A DNA stretch of 64,000 nt from Corynebacterium hylobatis (GCF_003955685.1 NZ_RXHJ01000005.1:62001-126000), one strand, 5' to 3'; counted from the stretch's first letter, positions 44,959 to 54,717 are shown. The notes: generated by a model from the letters alone, not told the origin. Numbers and translations are program-made.

Positions 44959-45882
44959 TCAGACCGGTTTCTCGACGACCTCCCGCAGCCCCTCCTCCGC
45001 CGTATTCCGCGGAGGTTCCGGGGAAGTTCCCCCGATGACGGCGTGCAGGGCTGAACCGGTCTGCGCGTGCACGATCAGGGCCGTGCCGGCGGGGGCGGTC
45101 TCGGCGAGGGTGGTGAACAGGGCAGGGTCGAAGAGCCCGTGGTGGATCGTGAGGTCCATGCCCTGCCCCGCACGGACCAGGATGCGGTCCAGCCGCATGG
45201 GTTCCGCCGCCATCTGGAGTTCCGCGGCCAGATCCAGGTGCCTGCGGAAATGCTCCGGGGTGAGGGGGTGCTGCCCCGTGGCCTGGAGGACCAGGTTGGC
45301 CGACCACCCTGGTGTGCGCACCTCAAGGTGGGATGCAGTCGACAGGCCGGCCTTCTCGCGCGAGGAGACGATCGACTCCCCCACCCGCTCCGCCATGGCG
45401 ACCATGTGTCCGTGGGCGGTTTCCTCGGCGGCGACGTCCAGGTGGCCGGGGGTGGCGGCGGAGACCCGCGCGACACCCGGTGCAATCAGGTCGATGAGCA
45501 CCCCGGCCAGTTCATCTGAGGGGGCGTGACGCAGCTCCAGGCGGGTCTGGTCGACATAGAGGTTGACATGGAAGCGGAAGTTCCGGAATCCCGCCTCCCG
45601 GGTGGCCTCCGTGTTCTCCTGCAGCAGGGCGACCATCGCCCGCACGTCCTCCCGGGTGGCATCCTCCCAGGCGGAGACGGCGGTGGGATAGGCACCCAAT
45701 ACCCCGCTGGCCTGCGTCCGGTAGTCAATGCGCTGCTCCAGTCCGTGCGCGCGTGCCTGGTCCTGCAGCGTTTCCACGACGGGGGTGGCGTCGGGGAGCC
45801 CGCAGGCGATGAGGGATCCCACGCCGAGGGCGAGTGACATCAGCCCGCCGCCGATTCGTTTCAGCCTGCCCAGGGGTGCCAT
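44959..45882 (-). CDS. Putative lipoprotein of unknown function
   Basis: 307 residues. The N-terminus has a basic start, a hydrophobic core and a lipobox LIAC near residues 24-27 ([12 protein letters not shown]), so lipid anchoring outside the membrane is likely. The rest alternates helices and strands without a known motif; [15 protein letters not shown] and DLTIHHGLF are notable. It lies 152 bp downstream of the 329-residue gene, on the same strand. From memory, C. glutamicum also has two unknown genes here between rpsQ and rplN. Confidence 0.7.
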   Translation of the reverse strand: MAPLGRLKRIGGGLMSLALGVGSLIACGLPDATPVVETLQDQARAHGLEQRIDYRTQASGVLGAYPTAVSAWEDATREDVRAMVALLQENTEATREAGFRNFRFHVNLYVDQTRLELRHAPSDELAGVLIDLIAPGVARVSAATPGHLDVAAEETAHGHMVAMAERVGESIVSSREKAGLSTASHLEVRTPGWSANLVLQATGQHPLTPEHFRRHLDLAAELQMAAEPMRLDRILVRAGQGMDLTIHHGLFDPALFTTLAETAPAGTALIVHAQTGSALHAVIGGTSPEPPRNTAEEGLREVVEKPV

Positions 45883-46034
45883 GAGCCCAGTAAAGCATGT
45901 GGCCCCCTCACCTGGGGGTTGTCTGCAGGAATGGGGATGTTATCGAGACGGCACCGGAATCAGTGAGCCGTCTGCGGGATGCGGTATCAGCGGCCGGTTG
46001 ACGGCCGCCTCCACTGGTGTGCCGGCGGTGCTGC

Positions 46035-47024
46035 TCAGTCCGGGATCGCCTTCGTGACCACCGCCCGGATCCGGGCCTCGAAATCGCTGCCCGCCGGTTC
46101 CTGGGCGGTCATCCAGCCGGCCCACAACTCCGCCTGCGCGGAGGCCAGGTTCGCGTCCGTTACCCACAGCTCAGGCAATGGTTCCATTACGGGCCCGCCC
46201 CCCGACTCCTCCCGCGCGCGGTGGTGGATCTCCCGCCAGGCGGGCAGCTGCCGGGCCCTCTCCGCCGCCCGGCCGGCCGCGGCCACGAGAGCACCCGTGT
46301 CCACCCCTGTCCCCACCGCGGAGAGACTCACCACCCGGCTGTCCACGGAAGTCAGCTGCACGGGGGAGACCAGTTCCATGATGTCCAGGAACATCTCCAC
46401 CATGTCCGCCAGCAACTGCGCCGACAGCACCGACTCCGGAGTCGAGTCGAGGAAGAACTGTGCGGCGCTGCGACCGCCGGCCACGGGCACGGTGAGGTTG
46501 AGTTCGCGTCGGGCCTGCTCTTCATCGAGGGGTGCGGTGGCCAGCAGCTCCCCGAGGCGGTCCGCAGCAGTGATAACCGGTTCCAGACGGGCCTGCAGAA
46601 GCACCGCGCTGCCGTCGGTGGGGTCGGTCTCGACATCAATCCGACCCGTCGCATGGACACCCACGCTGTGAAAGCCTGGTCCCGTAATCAGGGGGATCGC
46701 GGTCACCAGTTCCCGCGGGACACCACCGTGCAGCTGTATCTCCGTGCCCTGCACTGAGGCGGTGACCGTCCCCGGGGAGAACACCACTCCCTCCACGGCG
46801 GCGCGACGGCACTGGGATCCCAGCAGACTGACCACGTTCAGGATGGTCTCTACCCCGCATTCCCCCAGGCTGGTCTCACCGACACGGGACACCTGCGCAA
46901 GATCCCCGGCGGCGGGCAGATCATAGAAGCCCGGAAAGGCGGGCACCGGTCGCCAGGTCACGGGCAGGCCCTGTTCGGCCGCCTCCCGGGCGAAGCGGGC
47001 GGCGAGGAGATCAGAAGAAACCAT
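46035..47024 (-). CDS. Unknown protein between rpsQ and rplN
   Basis: 329 residues from ATG 47024. It is soluble by composition, rich in Ala/Val/Thr. Two similar beta-rich sections occur (GVVFSPGTVTASVQG and GPGFHSVGVHATGRIDV). No catalytic motif or signal peptide was recognised. The start lies only 19 nt after the U-run of the rpsQ terminator, preceded by AAGG, so expression may rely on read-through from the S10 operon. An upstream ATG at 47063 would lie inside the terminator. Confidence 0.65.
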   Translation of the reverse strand: MVSSDLLAARFAREAAEQGLPVTWRPVPAFPGFYDLPAAGDLAQVSRVGETSLGECGVETILNVVSLLGSQCRRAAVEGVVFSPGTVTASVQGTEIQLHGGVPRELVTAIPLITGPGFHSVGVHATGRIDVETDPTDGSAVLLQARLEPVITAADRLGELLATAPLDEEQARRELNLTVPVAGGRSAAQFFLDSTPESVLSAQLLADMVEMFLDIMELVSPVQLTSVDSRVVSLSAVGTGVDTGALVAAAGRAAERARQLPAWREIHHRAREESGGGPVMEPLPELWVTDANLASAQAELWAGWMTAQEPAGSDFEARIRAVVTKAIPD

Positions 47025-47042
47025 GAACAACCTTGATAGCAG

Positions 47043-47090
47043 AAAAAACCCGGCCCCGCGCACAACCGGATGGGTTGTGGCGGGGCCGGG
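47043..47090 (-). terminator. Terminator after rpsQ
   Basis: The stem CCCGGCCCCG plus CACAACC (47049-47067) pairs with 47073-47090, with a 5-nt loop and a small internal mismatch. On the minus strand six T residues follow (47048-47043). It is a textbook intrinsic terminator. Confidence 0.88.
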
Positions 47091-47118
47091 GGACGATCAG
47101 GCGTCGATAAGCGGGGGC

Positions 47119-47397
47119 TTACTTGGCCTTCTCGACGACCTCAACGAGGCGGAAGTGCTTGTCCTTGGACAGCGGACGGCATTCCTCGATGCGGACGCGG
47201 TCGCCGATGCCGGCGACGCTTTCCTCGTCGTGCGCCTTCACCCTGGAGCTGGTGCGCAGGATCTTGCCGTAGAGGGCGTGCTGCTTACGGTCCTCGAGCT
47301 CGACGACGATCGTCTTCTGCATCTTGTCAGACACGACGATGCCCTCGCGGACCTTGCGGGCGCCCTTCTGGTTCTCGTTCACGTTTGCCTCACTCAT
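47119..47397 (-). CDS. rpsQ: 30S ribosomal protein S17
   Basis: 92 residues. [20 protein letters not shown] and [20 protein letters not shown] are S17 motifs (OB fold, 16S rRNA binding). It is the last gene of the S10 unit. Confidence 0.98.
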   Translation of the reverse strand: MSEANVNENQKGARKVREGIVVSDKMQKTIVVELEDRKQHALYGKILRTSSRVKAHDEESVAGIGDRVRIEECRPLSKDKHFRLVEVVEKAK

Positions 47398-47399
47398 GA

Positions 47400-47630
47400 T
47401 TAAGCCTCAGCTCCCGGAACGACAGACAGGCCCAGCTCGCGCTCGCGGATGACGGTGTAGATGCGGGCGATGTCGCGCTTGACCGTGCGAAGGCGGCGGT
47501 TGTTGGTCAGCTGACCGGTGGCCAGCTGGAAGCGCAGGTTGAACAGCTCTTCCTTGGCCTCGGTCAGGCGGTTCTCGAGCTCAGTGGCGTCGAGCTCGCG
47601 GAACTCGAAGGCGGGGGTACCGGTTGCCAT
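47400..47630 (-). CDS. rpmC: 50S ribosomal protein L29
   Basis: 76 residues, two helices: [20 protein letters not shown] and [20 protein letters not shown]. It lies at the exit tunnel. The stop and start overlap closely with rplP (1 bp). Confidence 0.97.
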   Translation of the reverse strand: MATGTPAFEFRELDATELENRLTEAKEELFNLRFQLATGQLTNNRRLRTVKRDIARIYTVIRERELGLSVVPGAEA

Positions 47631-48046
47631 TAGAACTGGTCCTCCTTCTTGATGATGCGGACCTTGCAGGGCAGTTTCTGGCCGGCGCGGCGCAGAGCCT
47701 CGAGGGCGGTTGCCTCATCCGGGTAGGACATCTCGAAGAGAATGCGGCCCGGCTTGACGTTGGCGATCCACTTCTCGACGGGGCCCTTACCGGAACCCAT
47801 ACGCACACCGAGTGCCTTCTGGGTCAGCGGACGGTCCGGGAAGATGTTGATCCACACCTTGCCACCACGCTTGACGTGGCGGTTGATGGCGATACGTGCG
47901 GACTCGATCTGACGGTTGGTGACGTAGGCCGGCTCGAGAGCCTGGATGCCGTAGTCACCGAAGCTGATCTTGTTGCCACCCTTGGAGATGCCCGAACGGG
48001 TCGGACGGTGCTGGCGGCGGTACTTGACGCGCTTAGGGATAAGCAT
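47630..48046 (-). CDS. rplP: 50S ribosomal protein L16
   Basis: 138 residues. [19 protein letters not shown] at the start; [20 protein letters not shown] and [18 protein letters not shown] match L16, which binds near the A-site tRNA. Confidence 0.98.
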   Translation of the reverse strand: MLIPKRVKYRRQHRPTRSGISKGGNKISFGDYGIQALEPAYVTNRQIESARIAINRHVKRGGKVWINIFPDRPLTQKALGVRMGSGKGPVEKWIANVKPGRILFEMSYPDEATALEALRRAGQKLPCKVRIIKKEDQF

Positions 48047-48048
48047 TC

Positions 48049-48798
48049 TTAGCCCTCCTGCTTCTGCTCGGCGCGCTGACGACGCTGGCCACCGCGGCGC
48101 GGACGACGGTCACGGTCACCGCCGCGACCCCGGCGCTCGGCCGGTGCGTTGATCTCGGACTCGCGACGGCCACCGACGACGTCACCCTTGTAGATCCACA
48201 CCTTGACGCCGATGCGTCCGAAGGTGGTGTGGGCCTCTGCGGTGCCGTAGTCGATCTCGGCGCGGAGGGTGTGCAGCGGCACGCGGCCCTCGTGGTAGCG
48301 CTCGACGCGGCCCATCTCGGCACCGCCGAGACGACCTGCGGTGACGACCTTGATGCCCTTGACCTGCGGCTGACGCATGGCCGACTGGATGGCCTTGCGC
48401 ATTGCGCGGCGGAAGGCAACGCGGTTGACCAGCTGCTCAGCGATGGACTGTGCAACCAGGTTGGCGTTGGCGTCGATGTTCTTGACCTCGAGGATGTTGA
48501 GGGCGACCATCTTGCCGGTGAGCTTCTCCAGCTCACGGCGGATGCGGTCGGCCTCAGCACCGCGACGACCGATCACGATGCCCGGACGGGCGGTGTGAAT
48601 GTCGACGCGGACGCGGTCACGGGTGCGCTCGATGACGACATCAGCGATGCCCGCGCGATCCATGCCCTTGGACAGGAAATCGCGGATCTTGATGTCCTCG
48701 GCGACGTAGTCAGCGTAGTTCTGCTCGGCGAACCAGTGGGACTTCCACTCGGAAGTGATGCCCAACCGGAGGCCGTGAGGATGAATCTTCTGGCCCAC
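48049..48798 (-). CDS. rpsC: 30S ribosomal protein S3
   Basis: 249 residues. [13 protein letters not shown] at the N-terminus. The KH domain motif is [19 protein letters not shown] near 73-91. The C-terminal 40 residues are Arg/Gly-rich and basic. It forms part of the mRNA entry helicase. Confidence 0.98.
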   Translation of the reverse strand: MGQKIHPHGLRLGITSEWKSHWFAEQNYADYVAEDIKIRDFLSKGMDRAGIADVVIERTRDRVRVDIHTARPGIVIGRRGAEADRIRRELEKLTGKMVALNILEVKNIDANANLVAQSIAEQLVNRVAFRRAMRKAIQSAMRQPQVKGIKVVTAGRLGGAEMGRVERYHEGRVPLHTLRAEIDYGTAEAHTTFGRIGVKVWIYKGDVVGGRRESEINAPAERRGRGGDRDRRPRRGGQRRQRAEQKQEG

Positions 48799-49161
48799 TT
48801 ACTTGGCCCCTTCCTTCTGGCTCTCGACCACAACGGTGATGTGGGTCGAACGCTTACGGATCTGGAAAGCACGGCCCTGAGCACGCGGCTGGAAACGCTT
48901 CATGGTCGGACCCTCGTTGGCGTAGGCCTCGGAGATGACCAGGGTGCGCGGATCCAGGCCGAAGTTGTTCTCGGCGTTGGCTGCTGCGGAAGCGACGACC
49001 TTGGCGATGGCCTTGGCCGCATCCTGCGGAGCGTACTTCAGGATTGCGAGTGCCTCGGAGACGGACTTGCCGCGGACCAGGTCCAGAAGACGGCTCGCCT
49101 TCAGCGAGGAGGTGCGGACGTACTTGGCCGTCGCGCGCGCGGAGGTGATGGTGTCACTCAT
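48799..49161 (-). CDS. rplV: 50S ribosomal protein L22
   Basis: 120 residues. [20 protein letters not shown] at the start and the beta-hairpin [20 protein letters not shown] that lines the exit tunnel. It directly abuts rpsC. Confidence 0.98.
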   Translation of the reverse strand: MSDTITSARATAKYVRTSSLKASRLLDLVRGKSVSEALAILKYAPQDAAKAIAKVVASAAANAENNFGLDPRTLVISEAYANEGPTMKRFQPRAQGRAFQIRKRSTHITVVVESQKEGAK

Positions 49162-49163
49162 CG

Positions 49164-49442
49164 CTATCGACGTCCCTTCTTGTCGTCCTTGATGTGACCC
49201 TTGAAGGTCTTGGTGGGTGCGAATTCGCCCAGCTTATGTCCGACCATGGAGTCATCGATGAACACCGGCACGTGCTTGCGACCGTCGTGGACGGCGAAGG
49301 TGTGGCCGATGAAATCGGGGAGAATGGTGGAACGGCGGGACCAGGTCTTGATGACCTGCTTGGTGCCGGCCTCGTTCTGAGCATCCACCTTGTTGAGGAG
49401 GTGCTCATCGACGAACGGGCCCTTCTTCAGGCTGCGTGGCAT
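49164..49442 (-). CDS. rpsS: 30S ribosomal protein S19
   Basis: 92 residues. [16 protein letters not shown] and the motif [20 protein letters not shown]. It lies in the 30S head with S13. Confidence 0.98.
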   Translation of the reverse strand: MPRSLKKGPFVDEHLLNKVDAQNEAGTKQVIKTWSRRSTILPDFIGHTFAVHDGRKHVPVFIDDSMVGHKLGEFAPTKTFKGHIKDDKKGRR

Positions 49443-49458
49443 ATCGTTTTACCTCCTC

Positions 49459-50295
49459 TTAGCGCTTCTTGTTGGACCGGCGGCGACGCACGATCATGTT
49501 GTTCGAGTAACGGTTCGGGTTGCGGGTGCGGCCTTCCTTCTGGCCCCACGGCGACACCGGGTGGCGACCACCCGAGGTCTTGCCCTCGCCGCCACCGTGC
49601 GGGTGGTCGACGGGGTTCATCACGACACCACGGACGGAAGGGCGCAGGCCCTTCCAGCGCATACGGCCGGCCTTGCCCCAGCGGATGTTGATCTGCTCGG
49701 CGTTACCGACCTCGCCGACGGTTGCCCGGCAGCGGATGTCGACGCGGCGGATCTCGGAGGACGGCATACGCAGGACAGCGTAGGAGCCCTCCTTACCCAG
49801 CAGCTGGATGGACGAACCAGCGGAACGTGCGAGCTTGGCGCCGGCGCCCGGCTTCAGCTCGACGTTGTGGATGGTCGTACCGGTCGGGATGTTGCGCAGC
49901 GGCAGGTTGTTGCCCACCTTGATGTCGGCGTTGGCGCCGGACTCCACGACGGTGCCCTGCTTCAGGCCCTTCGGAGCGAGGATGTAACGCTTCTCGCCGT
50001 CGAAGTAGTGGAGCAGTGCGATGTTCGCGGTGCGGTTCGGGTCGTACTCGATGTGAGCGACCTTGGCCAGCACGCCGTCCTTGTCGTTGCGACGGAAGTC
50101 GACGAGGCGGTAACGGCGCTTGTGTCCGCCACCCTTGTGGCGAGTGGTGATGTGGCCGTGGGTGTTACGGCCGCCGGTCTTGTGGATCGGACGCAGCAGC
50201 GACTTCTCCGGGGTCGAGCGAGTGATCTCGTCGAACATGGAGACGGAGCTTGCGCGGCGACCCGGAGTTGTCGGCTTGTACTTACGAATAGCCAT
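49459..50295 (-). CDS. rplB: 50S ribosomal protein L2
   Basis: 278 residues. [20 protein letters not shown] at the start and the signature [16 protein letters not shown] with the His important for the peptidyl-transferase region. The C-terminus is basic ([12 protein letters not shown]). Confidence 0.98.
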   Translation of the reverse strand: MAIRKYKPTTPGRRASSVSMFDEITRSTPEKSLLRPIHKTGGRNTHGHITTRHKGGGHKRRYRLVDFRRNDKDGVLAKVAHIEYDPNRTANIALLHYFDGEKRYILAPKGLKQGTVVESGANADIKVGNNLPLRNIPTGTTIHNVELKPGAGAKLARSAGSSIQLLGKEGSYAVLRMPSSEIRRVDIRCRATVGEVGNAEQINIRWGKAGRMRWKGLRPSVRGVVMNPVDHPHGGGEGKTSGGRHPVSPWGQKEGRTRNPNRYSNNMIVRRRRSNKKR

Positions 50296-50318
50296 AATGT
50301 GTCCTTTTCTCTCGACCC

Positions 50319-50624
50319 TTAGGAGGCGGAGCCGCCGAAGATGTCGATGGAGTCGCTGCCCTCACGGAGCGTGACGTAGGCGCGCTTGGTGTTCTTACGC
50401 TGGCCGTAACCGGTGCGGGTGCGCTTGCGCTTGCCGTCGCGGTTCACGGTGTTCACGGAGTCCACCTTGACGCCGAAGATCTTCTCCACGGCAATCTTGA
50501 TCTGGGTCTTGTTGGAGGCCGGGTCGACGAGGAACGTGTAGACGTTCTGCTCCATCAGACCGTAGGACTTCTCCGAGACAACCGGGGCGATGATGATGTC
50601 ACGCGGGTTAGCGATCTTTGCCAT
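50319..50624 (-). CDS. rplW: 50S ribosomal protein L23
   Basis: 101 residues. [20 protein letters not shown] and [20 protein letters not shown] are family motifs. It is a docking site for trigger factor and SRP at the exit tunnel. It overlaps the rplD end by 1 bp. Confidence 0.98.
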   Translation of the reverse strand: MAKIANPRDIIIAPVVSEKSYGLMEQNVYTFLVDPASNKTQIKIAVEKIFGVKVDSVNTVNRDGKRKRTRTGYGQRKNTKRAYVTLREGSDSIDIFGGSAS

Positions 50625-51280
50625 TAGTTGTTCTCCTCCTGGTCCGCAACGTTGTTGCGGTTGATGAAGGCGTGCAGAGCCTCAACGGAGAACACGATGT
50701 CGTCCGAGTTGAGGACGTCGTAGGTGTTCAGCTGCGCGGCCTCCAGAATGTGGACACCGGGCAGGTTGTTGGCGCTGCGGCGGGCGTTGAGGTCCTCGCG
50801 GCCGACGATGAGCAGAACCGACTTGCGGTCGGTCAGGCGCTCGATGAAGGTGCGTGCCGACTTGGTCGACGGGTCCTGACCCGGGACGAGCTCGGTGATC
50901 ACGTGGATACGCGAGTTACGTGCGCGGTCGGTCAGGGCGCCTGCGAGTGCGGCGGCCTTCATCTTCTTGGGGGTGCGCTGGCTGTAGTCGCGCGGCTTCG
51001 GGCCGTGGGCGATGCCACCACCGGAGAAGTGCGGAGCACGGATCGAGCCCTGACGGGCGCGGCCGGTTCCCTTCTGGCGGTACGGCTTGCGGCCACCACC
51101 AGCGACCTCGGAACGGGTCTTGGTGGAGTGGGTGCCCTGACGGGCGGCGGCGAGCTGGGCGTTGACGACCTGGTGCAGCAGGGCGACAGACACCTCGCGG
51201 TCGAAGATCTCGGCCGGCAGCTCAACCTGTCCGTCGGTCTTACCGTCAGCGGTGTGGACGTCGAGCTTCAGATTGGTCAT
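50624..51280 (-). CDS. rplD: 50S ribosomal protein L4
   Basis: 218 residues. The loop [20 protein letters not shown], then [20 protein letters not shown], reaches the exit tunnel. The C-terminal half has [20 protein letters not shown]. In many bacteria L4 represses the S10 operon. It overlaps rplC by 4 bp. Confidence 0.98.
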   Translation of the reverse strand: MTNLKLDVHTADGKTDGQVELPAEIFDREVSVALLHQVVNAQLAAARQGTHSTKTRSEVAGGGRKPYRQKGTGRARQGSIRAPHFSGGGIAHGPKPRDYSQRTPKKMKAAALAGALTDRARNSRIHVITELVPGQDPSTKSARTFIERLTDRKSVLLIVGREDLNARRSANNLPGVHILEAAQLNTYDVLNSDDIVFSVEALHAFINRNNVADQEENN

Positions 51281-51933
51281 GCGTGAGCACCGCCCTTCAC
51301 TGCGGTCTTAACGGTCACGATGCCACCACGGTTACCCGGGATTGCGCCCTTGATGAGCAGCAGGTTGGCATCGGCGTCAATCTTCTGAACCTTGAGGTTC
51401 TGGGTGGTGACGCGGTCATTACCCATGCGGCCTGCCATCTTCTTACCCTTGAAGATGCGGCCCGGCGTAGCGGCGGCACCGATGCCACCGACGCGGCGGT
51501 GCGCGGCCTGGTTACCGTGGGAGGCGCCCTGACCGGCGAAGCCGTGACGCTTCATGCCGCCGGCAAAGCCCTTGCCCTTGGTGGTGCCGGTGACGTCGAC
51601 GAACTGGATGCCGTCGAAGATCTCGACGGTGATGTCCTGTCCGACCTCGTAGCCGGTGACGTCGTCCATGCGGATCTCAGTCACGTGGCGACGCGGGGTC
51701 ACACCGGCCTTCTTGAAGTGACCTGCGGCAGGCTTGTTGGCCTTGCGCGGATCGATCTCGCCGTAGGCGATCTGGATGGCGTTGTAGCCATCGGTTTCCT
51801 TGGTACGAATCTGGGTCACCACGCACGGCCCAGCTTCAACGACGGTGACCGGGATGACACGGTTCTCGTCGTCGAAGATCTGAGTCATGCCGAGCTTGGT
51901 GCCCAGAATGCCCTTGATCTCGTTCTCACTCAT
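51277..51933 (-). CDS. rplC: 50S ribosomal protein L3
   Basis: 218 residues. [20 protein letters not shown] at the N-terminus and [20 protein letters not shown] in the loop near the peptidyl-transferase centre. It is the second gene of the S10 operon. Confidence 0.98.
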   Translation of the reverse strand: MSENEIKGILGTKLGMTQIFDDENRVIPVTVVEAGPCVVTQIRTKETDGYNAIQIAYGEIDPRKANKPAAGHFKKAGVTPRRHVTEIRMDDVTGYEVGQDITVEIFDGIQFVDVTGTTKGKGFAGGMKRHGFAGQGASHGNQAAHRRVGGIGAAATPGRIFKGKKMAGRMGNDRVTTQNLKVQKIDADANLLLIKGAIPGNRGGIVTVKTAVKGGAHA

Positions 51934-51965
51934 TATTTATTCTCCGCTGCCAAGTATTTCGTCGA

Positions 51966-52271
51966 TCACTGAATGTTCACGTCGACGCTGGCCGGAAGGT
52001 CGATGCGCATGAGGGCATCAACCGTCTTCGGCGTCGGGTCGAGGATGTCGATCAGGCGCTTATGGGTGCGCATCTCGAAGTGCTCGCGAGAATCCTTGTA
52101 CTTGTGGGGAGAACGAATAACGGCGTACACGTTCTTTTCGGTGGGCAACGGCACCGGGCCAACGACGCGGGCACCCGTACGGGTGACAGTCTCGACGATC
52201 TTCTTAGCGGATGCGTCGATCGCCTCGTGGTCGTAGGCCTTAAGCCGAATGCGGATCTTCTGTCCGGCCAC
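51966..52271 (-). CDS. rpsJ: 30S ribosomal protein S10
   Basis: 101 residues. [20 protein letters not shown] and [20 protein letters not shown] are family motifs. The GTG start at 52271 gives the standard length and follows AGGAAGAGGA; nine further upstream codons in frame have no similarity. It is the first gene of the S10 unit, with a long leader. Confidence 0.97.
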   Translation of the reverse strand: MAGQKIRIRLKAYDHEAIDASAKKIVETVTRTGARVVGPVPLPTEKNVYAVIRSPHKYKDSREHFEMRTHKRLIDILDPTPKTVDALMRIDLPASVDVNIQ

Positions 52272-52354
52272 GCTTATCCTCTTCCTCGCTTGTCCCACAT
52301 CCGTGATGGAGCGGTGGGAATTCGCTTCTCGATTTCTCTATAACGTTGTCCGGG
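52272..52354 (-). other. Proximal rpsJ leader
   Basis: 83 bp directly before the rpsJ start, without a gene. It contains TTATAG at about 52340 (minus strand), a possible additional -10. A larger fold GCCAGT...ACTGGC lies just upstream at about 52374-52400, inside the possible leader ORF. Confidence 0.3.
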
Positions 52355-52540
52355 CTATGGGGCCTGGGCACAACGCCAGTTACTGACTGCCATGACTGGC
52401 CGGGAGGTGTCCGGGACGTCGGTCAAACAACATCCGGTAGTGCTCCTGACGGGGTACAAGACCCGTGAGTCAAGTCGGAAGGGATCAGTTATCTCGCGAT
52501 AAGCGTGGACCCTTGCGTACTGCCGCTGTTTATTTGCCAT
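52355..52540 (-). CDS. Possible 61-codon leader ORF before rpsJ (uncertain)
   Basis: On the minus strand ATG 52540 follows GGAGAAGGGG, a good ribosome site. It begins with A-rich codons (MANKQRQYARVHAYREITDP), as true initiation regions often do. The frame ends at 52355, 83 bp before rpsJ. A -10-like GATATA lies 28 bp upstream. The second half of the peptide looks less protein-like. It could be a translated leader that regulates the S10 operon, a small protein, or chance. Confidence 0.3.
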   Translation of the reverse strand: MANKQRQYARVHAYREITDPFRLDSRVLYPVRSTTGCCLTDVPDTSRPVMAVSNWRCAQAP

Positions 52541-52565
52541 GCCCCTTCTCCGGTCCCCACGCTCG

Positions 52566-52596
52566 GGTATATCCAACCTGTTACGGTGACCTTGAC
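52566..52596 (-). promoter_or_regulatory. Candidate S10-operon promoter
   Basis: On the minus strand GTCAAG (52596-52591) and GATATA (52573-52568) are 17 bp apart. Transcription from here would give a leader of about 290 nt before rpsJ and place the possible leader ORF almost at the 5' end. Confidence 0.35.
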
Positions 52597-52719
52597 CCGA
52601 TTGCGGAGCCTTCCCAGCCGGTCCCGCAGGACTGCCTGACGAAGGTGTCATGTTCGCCTCACCAGCGACGATGCCACCCGGTCTGTACCCGGGCACACGT
52701 CGTGTTAAAGCAACCTACG

Positions 52720-52726
52720 TATTAAA
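52720..52726 (+). promoter_or_regulatory. -10-like element for the Asp23 operon
   Basis: TATTAAA lies about 85 bp before the first Asp23-like gene, in an AT-rich patch. No clear -35 is seen, so an alternative sigma factor is possible. Confidence 0.35.
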
Positions 52727-52811
52727 CCACGTCAGGGACCCGAACACAATCCATCACCTCAACTACTATGGGCATCACACAGGCACACCGGTCGTCGGAG
52801 GAGTCACAGTC

Positions 52812-53270
52812 ATGTCGGAGAAGTCGGAGCACAACCCCGGCCCGGCAGGGCCTGCCGCACCCCGCGGAATCACCCGCATCGAGGATGTCGTCGTGGGCAA
52901 GATCGCCGCGCTGGCCGCCCGGGAGGTCTCCGGCGTGCACTCCCTCGGCGGAGGTACCGGCCGGATGGTCGGCGCGTTGCGCGAATCCTTCGCGGGCCCG
53001 GCCACCGGCCACCACAGTGTCCAGCACGGGGTGCATGTCGAGGTCGGCGGGCGCCAGGTGGTGGTCGACGTGTCGATCGTGGCGGAGTACGGGGTGGCCA
53101 TCCACGAGCTCGCGGGGGCCATCCGCCGCAACATCATCAGCGCCATCGAGAAGATGACCGGCATGGAGGTCACGGAGGTCAACATCACTGTCCTCGACGT
53201 CCATCTCGACACCGGCCAAGAGGAGGAACAGGATGCCCTTCACATCGAGCACACACCGCGCCTGCATTAG
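52812..53270 (+). CDS. Asp23/Gls24-family envelope stress protein
   Basis: 152 residues. ITRIEDVVVGKIAALAAREV, VVDVSIVAEYGVAIHELAGA and VTEVNITVLDVHLD follow the Asp23 (alkaline shock protein) pattern. These proteins form membrane-associated assemblies held by AmaP-type anchors and respond to envelope stress. ATG 52812 follows GGAGGAG at 8 nt. It is the first gene of a six-gene overlapping operon. Confidence 0.9.
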   Translation: MSEKSEHNPGPAGPAAPRGITRIEDVVVGKIAALAAREVSGVHSLGGGTGRMVGALRESFAGPATGHHSVQHGVHVEVGGRQVVVDVSIVAEYGVAIHELAGAIRRNIISAIEKMTGMEVTEVNITVLDVHLDTGQEEEQDALHIEHTPRLH

Positions 53271-53577
53271 CCGCTCCCCCACCACGGACCCGGTGGAGCG
53301 TGACGTCGCCGACCGGGTGGCGGCGGGCATCCGGGCCATCCCCGGAGTCGCTGGTCTGCACGCCGGCCGATTCGGGGAGGTGGCCCTGCTCTATCCCCGT
53401 CACCGGGTCCGCGGTCTGCGGGTGACCCCCACCGTCCTCGAGGTCCATCTCGTCGTTGATCTCGCCGCACCCCGGCCCCTGCCGGAGATCTCCGCACAGG
53501 TGCGCGCCGTGGTTGCGGACTTCCTGGAAACGGAGGTGGACGTGTTCTTCGCCGACGCCACCGGGGGACCCCCGTGA
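53233..53577 (+). CDS. Short Asp23-like protein
   Basis: 114 residues. VERDVADRVAAGIRAIPGVA and LEVHLVVDLAAPRPLPEISA keep the core of the Asp23 fold but are shorter and lack the usual N-terminal motif. The ATG follows AGGAGGAAC and lies 38 bp inside the previous gene. It is probably a paralogue that co-assembles (inference). Confidence 0.7.
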   Translation: MPFTSSTHRACISRSPTTDPVERDVADRVAAGIRAIPGVAGLHAGRFGEVALLYPRHRVRGLRVTPTVLEVHLVVDLAAPRPLPEISAQVRAVVADFLETEVDVFFADATGGPP

Positions 53578-53759
53578 GCAGCCACACACGCACCGGCACC
53601 CTCATCGGTCTGGCGCTGGCCTTCGCCCTCATCCTAGGTGGCTGGGTCGGGTTGCTCTATGCACTGCTGCTGGGTGGATCCGGTGCGGTCATCGGTGCGC
53701 ATCTGGACCGGCGCATCGACCTGCGCACCTTCCTCCGCAGTCTGGGGGGCCGGGGATAG
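53574..53759 (+). CDS. Small DUF2273-like membrane protein
   Basis: 61 residues: two close hydrophobic segments (LIGLALAFALILGGWVGLLY, ALLLGGSGAVIGAHLD) then RRIDLRTFLRSL. DUF2273 proteins accompany Asp23 genes in Firmicutes and actinobacteria. The GTG overlaps the previous stop (GTGA). Confidence 0.7.
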   Translation: MSSHTRTGTLIGLALAFALILGGWVGLLYALLLGGSGAVIGAHLDRRIDLRTFLRSLGGRG

Positions 53760-54185
53760 ATGCCGTTCAGGATCACCGACCGGGCGGTCTCCCGCATCGT
53801 CGCCGTCGCAGCCGCCTCCGTGCCGGGCACCACGGAACTGGGCCGCAGCCTGGAGCGGCCGGCGGGTCGGACGTGGCCGCGTTATGACGTCATCGTTGAC
53901 GACGCCGCCGGCACCTGCAGCATCGAGGCCTTCATCGCGGTGGTGTGGCCCTCCCCCGTCACCGCCGTCGCCGAGGCGGTGCGCACCACCATCGCCGACT
54001 GGGTCCGGGACAGCACCGGGCTGACCGTCACCCGGGTCAACGTGGTCGTCGGCCCCGTCGTCCGCGGTCGGGCTGTCACCGCGGAGCTTATCGACGCCCA
54101 CCCCACCCACCCGCGGCTGCGCCCCGTCACCGTGCGTCCCACGCCCCTGCGGCCCATCACCGTGGGGAGGTCCCGTGTCCGCTGA
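53760..54185 (+). CDS. Second Asp23/Gls24-family protein
   Basis: 141 residues. ITDRAVSRIVAVAAASVPGT, then SIEAFIAVVWPSPVTAVAEA and TVTRVNVVVGPVV match Asp23. The tail is Pro/Arg-rich (RPVTVRPTPLRPITVGRSR). The ATG begins the base after the previous stop. Confidence 0.85.
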   Translation: MPFRITDRAVSRIVAVAAASVPGTTELGRSLERPAGRTWPRYDVIVDDAAGTCSIEAFIAVVWPSPVTAVAEAVRTTIADWVRDSTGLTVTRVNVVVGPVVRGRAVTAELIDAHPTHPRLRPVTVRPTPLRPITVGRSRVR

Positions 54186-54717
54186 GCACCTCCCGCCCCG
54201 CGCCTACCCGTGGGCGCGTCCCGCCGCGGTGGTCATCGGTCTGCTGCTGCTGACTGTCGCGGTGATCTGCGTGCGGGAGGTGTGGTTGCGCAACTCCCGT
54301 TCCATCCATTGGGAGAGCTGGGTCGGGCCGCTCATCGAGACGGTCGGAAACACCACCTACCAGCTGTGGATGCTCCCGGCCGGAGCCGGGGCAGTGCTGC
54401 TCGGACTGTTCCTGGTGTGGGTGGCCTGCCGGCCACGTACCCGCACCCACCTGCCCGTCGGCCGCGGGGCGGCCGTCTGGATGCGCCGGGTCGACATCGC
54501 CCGCATGCTCTCCGCCACCGCCCGCAGTGTGCCCGGGGTGACCACCGCGGCCAGCCACGTCAACGGACGCACCGCCACGGTGAGCGTCACCGGCCGGGCC
54601 CCCGACGCCAACCTCTCCCCCGCTGTCACCGCGGTGCTCGATCCCCTGCTGGGCCAGCTGGGTCTGGACCTGATCCTGCGGGTCCGGGAGAACGCCCCCG
54701 GGGAGGTCCGGCCGTGA
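54175..54717 (+). CDS. DUF6286-like two-helix membrane protein of the Asp23 operon
   Basis: 180 residues. Helix 1 lies at about 16-34 (AAVVIGLLLLTVAVICVREV) and helix 2 at about 63-83 (MLPAGAGAVLLGLFLVWVAC). A cytoplasmic C-terminal domain follows (VDIARMLSATARSVPGVTTA), resembling the Asp23-adjacent DUF6286 proteins. The GTG lies 11 bp inside the previous gene. Confidence 0.75.
   Translation: MSAEHLPPRAYPWARPAAVVIGLLLLTVAVICVREVWLRNSRSIHWESWVGPLIETVGNTTYQLWMLPAGAGAVLLGLFLVWVACRPRTRTHLPVGRGAAVWMRRVDIARMLSATARSVPGVTTAASHVNGRTATVSVTGRAPDANLSPAVTAVLDPLLGQLGLDLILRVRENAPGEVRP

Noticed and set aside
44959..47024. Paralogy between the lipoprotein and the 329-residue unknown
   Set aside because: Both are of similar size and placed together, but no convincing shared motif could be aligned by eye.
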